From NCBI GenBank assembly GCA_023251335.1, contig JAHEZA010000161.1, positions 1 to 6,206 of the forward strand: a stretch of DNA of 6,206 nt. The letters are read 5' to 3'. The position numbers were made by a program, and so were the translations under genes. Positions 1 through 6,206 of this stretch are shown here, in pieces. The number at the start of each line of letters is the position of its first letter. The stretch's first letter is position 1. The DNA is from Chitinophagaceae bacterium. Lineage in GTDB: Bacteria; Bacteroidota; Bacteroidia; Chitinophagales; Chitinophagaceae. Under the pieces are notes generated by a model. It searched no databases and had not been told where the DNA came from. It saw only the letters and a list, made by a program, of their open reading frames with translations.

Positions 1-576
1 GTTATTATAACCGGCAATGCATGTTTTGCAGATGCATTTATAATCAACAATAAATTCAGCACACACGTTTGCGGACTTGGGTTTGATGCAAAAGTGGCAC
101 ATGATTTTGCAAAACACAAAAAGCGCGGATTAAATAGTTATACTAAACTTGCCGTAAAAAATTTTCTGTCGGCCAAAACATTTCATTTTATTGTTGAGGC
201 GAATGACAAGGCTTTTGACGTGGACGCTTTTTTAATTTGTGTTGCCAACAGCAATCAGTTTGGAAATAATTTCAAAATAGCTCCCAGGGCCAGCATTAGC
301 GATGGTTTGTTGGATATAGTGATTTTAAAAAAATCAAGTAAGCCGGGGGCTGTATTCTCTTTTGTAAATCAGATACTGACCGGAAAAGTCAGAAGCATAC
401 ATAGAGAAGATTTTCAAGAGCAGAATGTTCTTTATTTCCAATCTAAAAAAATAAGAATAAAAAATCCGGGATTGGCTTTGCTCCACATAGATGGCGACCC
501 GGCGGAAACTGCTGAACAATTCTTAATTGAAATATTACCTGCTGCGTACAAACTTATTCAACCGCAATCAAAATAA
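1..576 (+). CDS. Diacylglycerol kinase / YegS-like lipid kinase, C-terminal part (5' end outside window)
   Basis: The reading frame is open from base 1 to the TAA at 574-576 and gives 191 residues. The GTG at 94 lies inside the frame, in the conserved stretch GLGFDAKVA, and is not the true start. The family phosphorylates diacylglycerol or related lipids with ATP at the inner face of the membrane and normally has about 290-310 residues. The N-terminal ATP-binding lobe with its GGDGT motif is therefore missing here, and what remains is the C-terminal beta-rich lobe. Visible signatures, numbered from base 1, are GLGFDA (residues 25-30), a central stretch reading ANSNQFGNNFKIAP followed by ASISDGLLDIVIL, and HIDGDP (162-167) close to the end. 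In many relatives the last motif reads DGE, so Asp166 would be a conservative replacement of an acidic residue thought to matter for catalysis. The substrate cannot be decided: diacylglycerol, sphingosine-type lipids or another lipid are all possible. The gene converges on the patatin-like gene across 42 bases. Confidence 0.88.
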   Translation, partial: VIITGNACFADAFIINNKFSTHVCGLGFDAKVAHDFAKHKKRGLNSYTKLAVKNFLSAKTFHFIVEANDKAFDVDAFLICVANSNQFGNNFKIAPRASISDGLLDIVILKKSSKPGAVFSFVNQILTGKVRSIHREDFQEQNVLYFQSKKIRIKNPGLALLHIDGDPAETAEQFLIEILPAAYKLIQPQSK

Positions 577-618
577 AAATTCGGATTATTTGTCTGTTTA
601 CTGGTAAGGCAGGTTCAT

Positions 619-2853
619 TTACTGTTCGGGGCCAGCTTCTAAAATATTTTTTATTTGCTGAAACGCTTCTACATTATTTTCGCGTTTTAGAGACGCTTTC
701 AGTTCTTTCTTTTCCCTGGCTGTTAAGTGGAAATTCATGGGCACGCCCGTGTCAGCAGTTTGGGGAATATACATAAGTGAGACCCGGTGAATCTTCCCGC
801 CAAAATCATTTTTTAAATAAGATAATTCATCGTCTTCAAAATAATCCTGGAGCGTGAACCAATTGGATTGCATCATGGTAAAAGGGTTTGTAATAATACC
901 GGATATACCTCCGCTTTTATAATCGCTGTCCCAACTACCTTTCTTCCGGGCGCGCACCTGAATTATTAAAATACCTCTTGTATTTTGATTGATCCAGTCT
1001 TTAAATGCATGTAAAAAGCGAAGAGAAGTTTCCTGTCCCATGTTATCGCGCAACCCGGCATCCATTACATCGACAATAGGTTTTGACGGAAGCCAAACGC
1101 TCGGCAAAACATAAGGGTAGGTTGCATTCATCCGCAAAGCCGTCAGCATTCTTAGATTCAGCGGATTCATATCTTTAAACATAGCCGCAAAATCAATGGC
1201 ATCAGGACCGGCCATTTTAGTGGTACTGTCTACGAATTCCGATTGCATCATAAAACTGATAGGCTGAGAGCATATCAGCATTTTCTTAAAATCTCTTGTG
1301 ACCGTGGCGCTTAGAATCATTAATGGTATCTGGGCTTTTTTTTCGGCACTGCTGTAAAAGCCAATTGGTTTATCTAATACATGCTTCGTATTGTGATCTA
1401 ATTTCTCTTCAAAAGCATAGCCACGATCTTTTACATAACGGTAACCACCAAACGTAAATTTCTGAGAGGGTGAAATAAGATCGCGAGCGATCAAAGTAGA
1501 AAACACAGGATTTAGCAAGTCTTCAGAAATATTGCGCAGGTATTCTTTGTTTCTTAGATTGATGTTTGCGCCATTCATTTTCAGGCGATCCAACTCGCGA
1601 AAGTAGGCAGCCGCAAGCATTCCGCCGGAAGCTCCCGTCATTAGCATCGTCTTTTTCATGATAGCACCGTTAGTGATGCTGTCTAATTCCTGTAACACAT
1701 TCATCGAAAATCCAGCACTTCGTACGCCTCCACCACTAAAATCAAAAACTATCATTAGCGGTTTTTCCTCACGCTGGTTTTCTTTCCAGTGATTCAGGAT
1801 CGAAATCATATTTTCCTTATCAGCGTCTATTTTCGCCGGAGTATTTAGTGATTCAAGGCCTTGTAGGGAATATTCGGGCCTTGGCCGCTGGTCATAATTA
1901 AGTCCATAGGCTTTATTCCTGGGGTCTATCACATCATATTTGTAAAGGATATTCAGAACGGCATAGAGCAAAATCATAAACAACACACTCCAGCTTCCGA
2001 GAAAATAAGAGAGTGCGCCAATGACGGCAATTAATATGGCAAAAAAGAGAAAAATACTTGCTGCCGCCGGTATTTGGAAAAATCTGTTATCAAGAAAAAA
2101 TGCCAGGAAAATCAGGAATAGAAATGCCAGGAAGATGGTAAGCATGGCCGAAATGTGATGTCTCTTAAAAATAGCATCTAAAAAATTTTGGCTGTAATGC
2201 AATACTGGTCGCACTTTTTTTACCCTGAATCGCGTGCTGAGATAATTTTTTACCGGTAAGCCAAAAGTGTCAGTCAACACTTTCTCTTCTGGGGTTTCAG
2301 GAATTTTGTTCTCATCAAAATCTAATATACCAGGGTCAAATGTTCTGACTATTTGCCTGTCGGCCGAAAAAAAGTAAGCAAATGAAACCAGTATCAGCAG
2401 AAGAAAGCCTCCGAAAAAACCCGCAGTGATGAGAAGAAAACCCGATAACGGAATTAATTCTTTCCATAAATCAAAATGCAATGCTTCGAAAAAATAGAGA
2501 ATTAAAAATGCCAGCGGAACAATACTGTTATTGATGCAGTATTTAAAAAAAGGCTTTGAACTGGTCGCCAAAAAACGAAAACGGCTGCTGTGTAAAATGA
2601 AGGTGGTAATATTCCAGCTCATGATGAAAATTCCGGTACACACACCGGTGATAGCAGCGCCACCGGCGTTTACATTTCCGAGGTATTCAGGAGCTAAGAA
2701 TAAGGCATTCGCTCCAAAAAATTTCATGAAATTTCCGGAGATTGTCAGGAAAAGAATCAACCAAAGGATTAATAAAACCTGCGACTTTCTAAAATGAAGA
2801 AGTAATAGTTGTATGGGGAATGAATAATAAAAATTGGAAACAAACTTCTTCAT
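619..2853 (-). CDS. Multi-pass membrane protein with C-terminal patatin/cPLA2-like phospholipase domain
   Basis: This is a protein of 744 residues (745 if the GTG at 2856 is used; numbering here follows 745). The first ~310 residues are rich in hydrophobic segments, roughly 26-40, 63-88, 109-124, 135-163, 236-255, 262-286 and 288-305, which suggests six or seven membrane passes with a charged loop at 164-235. The C-terminal half is a patatin-like acyl hydrolase: SGGGVRS (374-380) forms the oxyanion-hole loop, TGASGG (407-412) carries the probable nucleophile Ser410, LRMNATYPYVLP (574-585) is a typical conserved strand and loop, and MDAGLRDN (598-605) supplies the probable catalytic Asp599. 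Such Ser-Asp dyad enzymes cleave acyl esters of phospholipids or other lipids. All key residues are present, so activity is expected, but substrate and role are unknown. The adjacent GTG and ATG are alternative starts; ATG at 2853 is preferred as the commoner codon, and no Shine-Dalgarno is visible. The gene follows the heme A synthase gene closely and is probably cotranscribed with it. Confidence 0.87.
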   Translation of the reverse strand: MKKFVSNFYYSFPIQLLLLHFRKSQVLLILWLILFLTISGNFMKFFGANALFLAPEYLGNVNAGGAAITGVCTGIFIMSWNITTFILHSSRFRFLATSSKPFFKYCINNSIVPLAFLILYFFEALHFDLWKELIPLSGFLLITAGFFGGFLLLILVSFAYFFSADRQIVRTFDPGILDFDENKIPETPEEKVLTDTFGLPVKNYLSTRFRVKKVRPVLHYSQNFLDAIFKRHHISAMLTIFLAFLFLIFLAFFLDNRFFQIPAAASIFLFFAILIAVIGALSYFLGSWSVLFMILLYAVLNILYKYDVIDPRNKAYGLNYDQRPRPEYSLQGLESLNTPAKIDADKENMISILNHWKENQREEKPLMIVFDFSGGGVRSAGFSMNVLQELDSITNGAIMKKTMLMTGASGGMLAAAYFRELDRLKMNGANINLRNKEYLRNISEDLLNPVFSTLIARDLISPSQKFTFGGYRYVKDRGYAFEEKLDHNTKHVLDKPIGFYSSAEKKAQIPLMILSATVTRDFKKMLICSQPISFMMQSEFVDSTTKMAGPDAIDFAAMFKDMNPLNLRMLTALRMNATYPYVLPSVWLPSKPIVDVMDAGLRDNMGQETSLRFLHAFKDWINQNTRGILIIQVRARKKGSWDSDYKSGGISGIITNPFTMMQSNWFTLQDYFEDDELSYLKNDFGGKIHRVSLMYIPQTADTGVPMNFHLTAREKKELKASLKRENNVEAFQQIKNILEAGPEQ

Positions 2854-2880
2854 CACAAATGTTGTTGCAAAGTTTTTATT

Positions 2881-3948
2881 TTAAAAATACCGGTGCTGCC
2901 CCATTGATATGCGTATAATATATACCATAAAAATCATTGACATTAAAAATAGTATCGCTACCAGTTGATGTGCAACGCCAAACCAAACCAGGTTATTGCG
3001 ATAAGGAGAAAGAACAACGGTAGTGATGCCAAGCACCACCTGCAGTAAAATAAGCGCCAGCGGAAGAAATTTGGCTTTGGAAAATAGCGCGCTTCCAACA
3101 AATTTTTTAGCTTGTATGGTCCAGATAATTACAAGAATCAAAAGTGTATAAGCAAATCCGCGGTGAATAAACTGTACCATTATTTTATTGTCAATAAAGT
3201 TTTTCCAGCCAGGTGTAATTTGGTACATGGTATCGGGTATCCAATGCCCATTGATAGTAGGCCATGTAGGTGCAGCCGTGGCCGCATGTAGGCCGGCCAT
3301 AAACGCGCCATAGATCAATTGAAAGAAAAGGATAATAACTATCGCCCGGGTAAATCTTTTTAAAGGTTTATTGATGACTTTCATATTTGAAGGCACCGAG
3401 ATACTTAACGCAAACCAAAACGTATAACAAAGCAATACGAGGGCTGTAATAAAATGGGTAGCCAGCTTGATGTGATCAACAAATAACATCTTAGGTACCA
3501 GGCCACTTGCCACCATTATCCATCCAATGGCCCCCTGCACGGCGCCGAGCAAAAACAAAATAATAAAAGGAATGATCATATCCTGTTTGAATTGCTTCTT
3601 TAGTAAAAAATAAAAGAAACCTACCAGGAAAACAATTCCCATCAACCGTGCCCAGGTACGATGCAACCATTCCCAAAAAAAAATAGATTTAAAATCGCTT
3701 AAAGAAAAATCTGCGTTAATGTATTTGAATTGGTCCGTTCCTTTATATTTTGCAAATTCAGATTGCCATTGGGCTGCATTGAGCGGCGGCAATGCGCCGG
3801 TAATCGGGTTCCATTCGGTAATGCTCAGGCCGGATTCTGTAAGCCTGGTAATGCCACCTAAAATGATCTGAATCACCAACATAAACACACCGAGATATAG
3901 CCATTTTGCTACATTTTTGTTGGGGCTTTTTAGAATAATTTCAGCCAT
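2881..3948 (-). CDS. ctaA: Heme A synthase, COX15/CtaA family
   Basis: The product has 355 residues, a usual length for COX15-type enzymes. The family oxidises the C8 methyl group of heme O to give heme A for aa3-type cytochrome oxidases and sits in the cytoplasmic membrane. About eight membrane segments can be seen (about 14-34, 97-117, 123-147, 160-184, 201-219, 256-278, 293-314 and 322-347). The first outside loop carries the family signature GGITRLTESGLSITEW followed by NPITGALPPL (31-56). The four heme-ligand histidines expected at the even-numbered helices are present as His96 (EWLHR), His165 (LATHF), His262 (FIHRG) and His327 (AHQL). The second half contains AGLHAATAAPTWP and GHWIP (218-237). 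The first outside loop has no cysteine; Cys174, within a membrane segment, is the only cysteine in the protein. It therefore lacks the loop cysteine pair of Bacillus CtaA and resembles the mitochondrial COX15 type. ATG at 3948 is the natural start. No heme O synthase or oxidase subunit gene lies in this window. Confidence 0.95.
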   Translation of the reverse strand: MAEIILKSPNKNVAKWLYLGVFMLVIQIILGGITRLTESGLSITEWNPITGALPPLNAAQWQSEFAKYKGTDQFKYINADFSLSDFKSIFFWEWLHRTWARLMGIVFLVGFFYFLLKKQFKQDMIIPFIILFLLGAVQGAIGWIMVASGLVPKMLFVDHIKLATHFITALVLLCYTFWFALSISVPSNMKVINKPLKRFTRAIVIILFFQLIYGAFMAGLHAATAAPTWPTINGHWIPDTMYQITPGWKNFIDNKIMVQFIHRGFAYTLLILVIIWTIQAKKFVGSALFSKAKFLPLALILLQVVLGITTVVLSPYRNNLVWFGVAHQLVAILFLMSMIFMVYIIRISMGQHRYF

Positions 3949-3994
3949 TGTAATTATTTCTGTTTTTCAAAAAAGATATTGATTTCAAGCAACG

Positions 3995-4002
3995 CAAAGG
4001 TA
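3995..4002 (-). promoter_or_regulatory. Putative -7 promoter box for the heme A synthase / patatin unit
   Basis: On the minus strand this reads TACCTTTG followed by CG, an exact match to the Bacteroidota -7 consensus TAnnTTTG. It lies 46 bases upstream of the heme A synthase ATG, so a leader of about 40 bases is expected. I see no good TTTG -33 element about 19-21 bases upstream, so the call rests on the -7 box and its position alone. Confidence 0.45.
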
Positions 4003-4086
4003 ATTGCATTGAGGATATATTTCATTTTCAGGTCAATATAAAGAATATGTTAGAAATTTGGCGCAATCAAATTAAAATATGCGAAT

Positions 4087-4094
4087 TATTTTTG
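4087..4094 (+). promoter_or_regulatory. Putative -7 promoter box for rnhB
   Basis: The sequence TATTTTTG matches the Bacteroidota -7 consensus TAnnTTTG exactly and lies 15 bases before the TTG start codon of rnhB. A TTTG occurs upstream at 4057-4060, but the 26-base spacing is longer than the usual 19-21. If this box is used, transcription would begin about 4100 and the leader would be only about ten bases long. The in-frame TAG at 4095-4097 lies just after the box. Confidence 0.4.
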
Positions 4095-4109
4095 TAGAAA
4101 ATTATTGAA

Positions 4110-4709
4110 TTGTTACTTCCTTTTTATCATAATAAATTTATTGAGGCCGGCGTAGATGAGGTAGGGCGTGGATGTTTCGCTGGCCCTGTGTATGCCGCTG
4201 CAGTTATTCTTCCTAAAGATTTTTACCATCCACTGTTGAATGATTCAAAAGCACTCACCAAAGAAGAAAGGAATTATCTAAAACCAATCATTGAAAAACA
4301 ATGTTATTCTTTTGCGGTGGCAAGTGTTACGAACTTAGAAATAGACCGCATAAATATTTTACAGGCTTCTTTTAAAGCAATGCATCTTGCCATTAACCAA
4401 CTTGCCTCTATCCCTGAACTTTTATTGGTTGACGGAAACCGTTTTAAATCTCATAAAAAAATACCACACCAGTGCATTATAAAAGGGGATGGTATCTACG
4501 CTTCGATAGCTGCTGCCAGCGTGTTGGCCAAAACATACAGAGATGAATATATGGAAAATCTTCACTGGAAATATGAAATGTATTGCTGGGATAAAAACAA
4601 GGGTTACGGCACACGTGAGCACCGGGATGCTATAGCAATTCACGGCTTATGCCCCTATCATCGAAAGAGCTTTAATATTTGGGGTGAAACTGAAATTGAG
4701 TTGGCATGA
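4110..4709 (+). CDS. rnhB: Ribonuclease HII
   Basis: The product has 199 residues, a normal length for bacterial RNase HII. The enzyme cuts the RNA strand of RNA-DNA hybrids and starts the removal of single ribonucleotides misplaced in DNA. The four acidic metal-binding residues are visible: Asp16 and Glu17 in GVDEVGRG, Asp108 in LLVDGN, and Asp145 in KTYRDEYM. Other family marks are GCFAGPVYAAAVILP (21-35), the DSKALT loop (45-50), KGDG (125-128), ASIAAASVLAK (131-141) and the C-terminal GYGT...H...HGLCPYHRKSF (165-187). The start is TTG: an in-frame TAG lies at 4095-4097, no ATG or GTG occurs between it and the DEVGRG motif, and starting at TTG gives the N-terminus MLLPFYHNKFIEAGVDE, in keeping with homologues. 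No ribosome binding site is visible. The gene is divergent from the heme A synthase and appears to stand alone. Confidence 0.95.
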   Translation: MLLPFYHNKFIEAGVDEVGRGCFAGPVYAAAVILPKDFYHPLLNDSKALTKEERNYLKPIIEKQCYSFAVASVTNLEIDRINILQASFKAMHLAINQLASIPELLLVDGNRFKSHKKIPHQCIIKGDGIYASIAAASVLAKTYRDEYMENLHWKYEMYCWDKNKGYGTREHRDAIAIHGLCPYHRKSFNIWGETEIELA

Positions 4710-4802
4710 AATGATAGGGAGCGTGGTCTTCTGGTGCTGAACAAAAATCTTCTTTTTTTCTTCGTTTACTGCACACCTTAGTATTCACTTCCGCATGCTC
4801 CT

Positions 4803-4833
4803 TTTGTGAACCCGGGAAAATCTTCTACTTTAG
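4803..4833 (+). promoter_or_regulatory. Putative Bacteroidota-type promoter for the CotH-like gene
   Basis: A TTTG at 4803-4806 (-33 element) is followed after exactly 19 bases by TACTTTAG at 4826-4833. The latter matches the -7 consensus TAnnTTTG in all but one position. The pair ends 12 bases before the ATG at 4846, so the leader would be very short. The spacing is the best of the three promoter candidates in this window, although the -7 box is imperfect. Confidence 0.4.
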
Positions 4834-4845
4834 CATTTTAATCTT

Positions 4846-6206
4846 ATGGCTAACACGAAAAAAATATTCACACTGGCATTGCTGACCTTTTGGTTACCTA
4901 CTCTCGCGCAGCAGGTTGATTTCAAATCATCCAATTTGCCGATTGTAGTTATCAATACACACGGACAAACAATTCCGGACGAGCCAAAGATCGACGCGGA
5001 TATGGGTATTATCAACAATGCAAGCGGTGCAAGAAATAATTTGACAGATCCTTTTAATGAGTTTAATAGCAAAATTGGCATAGAGGTCCGCGGCCAGTCT
5101 TCTCAGATGTTTCCGATGAAATCGTATAGTATCGAGTTGAGGGATAGTAATAATGATGATATGGATGCACCCTTATTTGGACTTCCAAAAGAAAGTGACT
5201 GGGTGATGTATGCACCATATACCGATAAAACTTTGATGCGCAATTTTTTGGCTTATACCATGTCAAATAGCCTTGGTCGTTGGGCTGCGCATTGCCGATA
5301 TGTGGAAGTGGTTTTAAATGGGCAATACATAGGAATATATGTATTTATGGAAAAGATAAAGCGAGGAAGCGGAAGGGTAAGCATTGCTAAACTTAAGCAA
5401 GATGATAATTCCGGTGATAATGTAACAGGAGGATATATTTTTAGTATAGACAAGGACGCTGATGCATGGTTTTCTTCGTATCCTCCGCCTAATTCTACCG
5501 TGAAGTCCATTCGTTTTGCTTATGTATATCCCAAAGCAGAAGATATCACAACCCAACAGGCTGCTTATATAAAAAAAGATGTTGACGATTTCGAAGGTGC
5601 CCTTGCAAGCGCTAATTTTCAGGACACCGCGAAAGGTTTTAGAAAATATGCCGATGAAAATTCGTTCATTGATTATTTTATTGTAAATGAAATAAGCCGG
5701 AACGTAGATGCATACCGCATCAGCAGTTTTTTTCACAAAGATAGAAACAGCATCAATCCTAAAATTATTGCAGGCCCGGTTTGGGATTATGACATAGCAT
5801 TTAGAAATGCCAATTATTGTGTCGGCAGCGATACTACGGGCTGGGCTTACCAGTTTAATTATGTATGCAAAGATGATGGCCACCAGGTTCCTTTTTGGTG
5901 GAACCGGTTTATGCAGGACAGTTTATTCAAAGCACATTTATATTGTCGTTGGACAGAAGTAAGATCCACGGTACTAAGCAATCAAAACATTAACCATTGG
6001 ATAGATTCGATTTATAACGTGGTAGGTGAGGCAGAAAAGCGGCATTTTACCCAATGGCCTGTTTTGGGAAAATATATATGGCCCAACCCGCAGCCAATTC
6101 CTTCCACTTATGCCGGTGAAATCAGCACGTTGAAATCCTGGCTTGCTGCGAGGCTCTCATGGCTTGATCGCAACATAGAAAAAGCGGGACCGTGTGCGGC
6201 CCTGCC
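4846..6206 (+). CDS. Secreted CotH kinase family protein (3' end outside window)
   Basis: The frame opens at ATG 4846 and stays open to the window edge, giving 453 residues without a stop. Residues 1-21 look like a signal peptide: KK at 5-6, a hydrophobic core IFTLALLTFWLPTLA, and a likely cut after TLA before QQVDF, so the protein should be exported. The CotH domain begins near residue 31 (LPIVVINTHGQ). It contains IEVRGQSSQMFPMKSYSIEL (79-98), ESDWVMYAPYTDKTLMRNFL (116-135), RYVEVVLNGQYIGIYVFMEK (151-170) with IKR following, TGGYIFSIDK (194-203), NEISRNVDAYRIS (281-293), AGPVWDYDIAF (309-319) and WPVLGKYIWPN (404-414). CotH proteins are distantly related to protein kinases, and Bacillus CotH phosphorylates spore coat proteins. 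By analogy, Asp288 and the WDYD motif (Asp314, Asp316) may be the catalytic and metal-binding acids; this is inference. Bacteroidota members often carry further C-terminal domains, such as a type IX secretion sorting signal, and any such part would lie beyond the window. The target is unknown. Confidence 0.9.
   Translation, partial: MANTKKIFTLALLTFWLPTLAQQVDFKSSNLPIVVINTHGQTIPDEPKIDADMGIINNASGARNNLTDPFNEFNSKIGIEVRGQSSQMFPMKSYSIELRDSNNDDMDAPLFGLPKESDWVMYAPYTDKTLMRNFLAYTMSNSLGRWAAHCRYVEVVLNGQYIGIYVFMEKIKRGSGRVSIAKLKQDDNSGDNVTGGYIFSIDKDADAWFSSYPPPNSTVKSIRFAYVYPKAEDITTQQAAYIKKDVDDFEGALASANFQDTAKGFRKYADENSFIDYFIVNEISRNVDAYRISSFFHKDRNSINPKIIAGPVWDYDIAFRNANYCVGSDTTGWAYQFNYVCKDDGHQVPFWWNRFMQDSLFKAHLYCRWTEVRSTVLSNQNINHWIDSIYNVVGEAEKRHFTQWPVLGKYIWPNPQPIPSTYAGEISTLKSWLAARLSWLDRNIEKAGPCAAL

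Noticed and set aside
94..96. GTG as the start of a 160-residue protein
   Set aside because: The frame is open upstream to base 1 and encodes conserved lipid-kinase sequence (GLGFDA) before this codon, so the gene is cut by the window edge.
334..519. Minus-strand open frame of 61 codons
   Set aside because: It is antisense to the conserved lipid-kinase C-terminus and has no motifs.
577..618. Possible shared terminator between the converging genes
   Set aside because: No inverted repeat with a convincing stem can be read in these 42 bases.
2531..2797. Plus-strand open frame of 88 codons
   Set aside because: It is antisense to the membrane segments of the phospholipase. Its basic composition reflects the complement of hydrophobic codons.
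3491..3676. Second minus-strand open frame of 61 codons within the heme A synthase gene
   Set aside because: It is in another frame of the same strand, inside a gene with strong family motifs.
4058..4066. TTGGCGCAA as a possible operator half-palindrome
   Set aside because: The symmetry is only three bases per arm around a GCG centre and is not repeated in the gap, so chance explains it.
4422..4643. Minus-strand open frame of 73 codons
   Set aside because: It is antisense to the conserved second half of RNase HII and has no support of its own.
4710..4765. Possible rnhB terminator ahead of the T-run at 4753-4759
   Set aside because: I found no stable inverted repeat directly before the T-run. 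The GTGGTCTTCTGGTG stretch is a loose direct repeat, not a hairpin.
4830..5510. Three shorter minus-strand open frames (4830-5081, 5063-5266, 5253-5510)
   Set aside because: All overlap the CotH-like gene in antisense, overlap each other and lack motifs.
5314..5883. Minus-strand open frame of 189 codons
   Set aside because: It lies antisense to the well-supported CotH domain and its translation has no recognisable family pattern. It is a shadow frame.

Overview
The window comes from an AT-rich chromosome of a Bacteroidota bacterium, most likely from the Chitinophagales/Chitinophagaceae side of the phylum. Three things suggest this. The coding sequences have no obvious Shine-Dalgarno sequences. 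The gaps ahead of three genes carry exact or near matches to the Bacteroidota -7 element TAnnTTTG. The CotH-family protein, the heme A synthase and the RNase HII have the wording I associate with Bacteroidota homologues, for example AGLHAATAAPTWP in the heme A synthase and WPVLGKYIWPN in CotH. The taxonomic call rests on memory of these families, not on a search.

Layout. Positions 1-576 (+) hold the C-terminal part of a diacylglycerol kinase/YegS-like lipid kinase whose start lies outside the window. It runs tail to tail, 42 bases apart, into a minus-strand pair: a heme A synthase of the COX15/CtaA family (2881-3948), followed after about 25 bases by a large membrane-anchored patatin-like phospholipase (619-2853 or 2856). 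A 161-base divergent gap (3949-4109) carries one -7-like box for each direction. It separates the heme A synthase from rnhB (RNase HII, 4110-4709, + strand, TTG start). After another 136-base gap with a well-spaced promoter-like pair, a secreted CotH-family protein begins at 4846 (+) and runs off the right edge.

How the genes relate. Heme A synthase supplies heme A to aa3-type cytochrome oxidases, so the organism probably respires oxygen. The patatin-like protein is probably cotranscribed with it, but no functional link is evident. The lipid kinase and the phospholipase both act on lipids, yet they converge and so are not an operon. rnhB is a housekeeping replication and repair gene. The CotH-like protein is an exported member of a family that includes atypical protein kinases. 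I see no mobile element, CRISPR array, tRNA, rRNA or clear defence system. This looks like ordinary core genome. The most unusual item is the multi-pass membrane protein with a patatin/cPLA2-type hydrolase domain.
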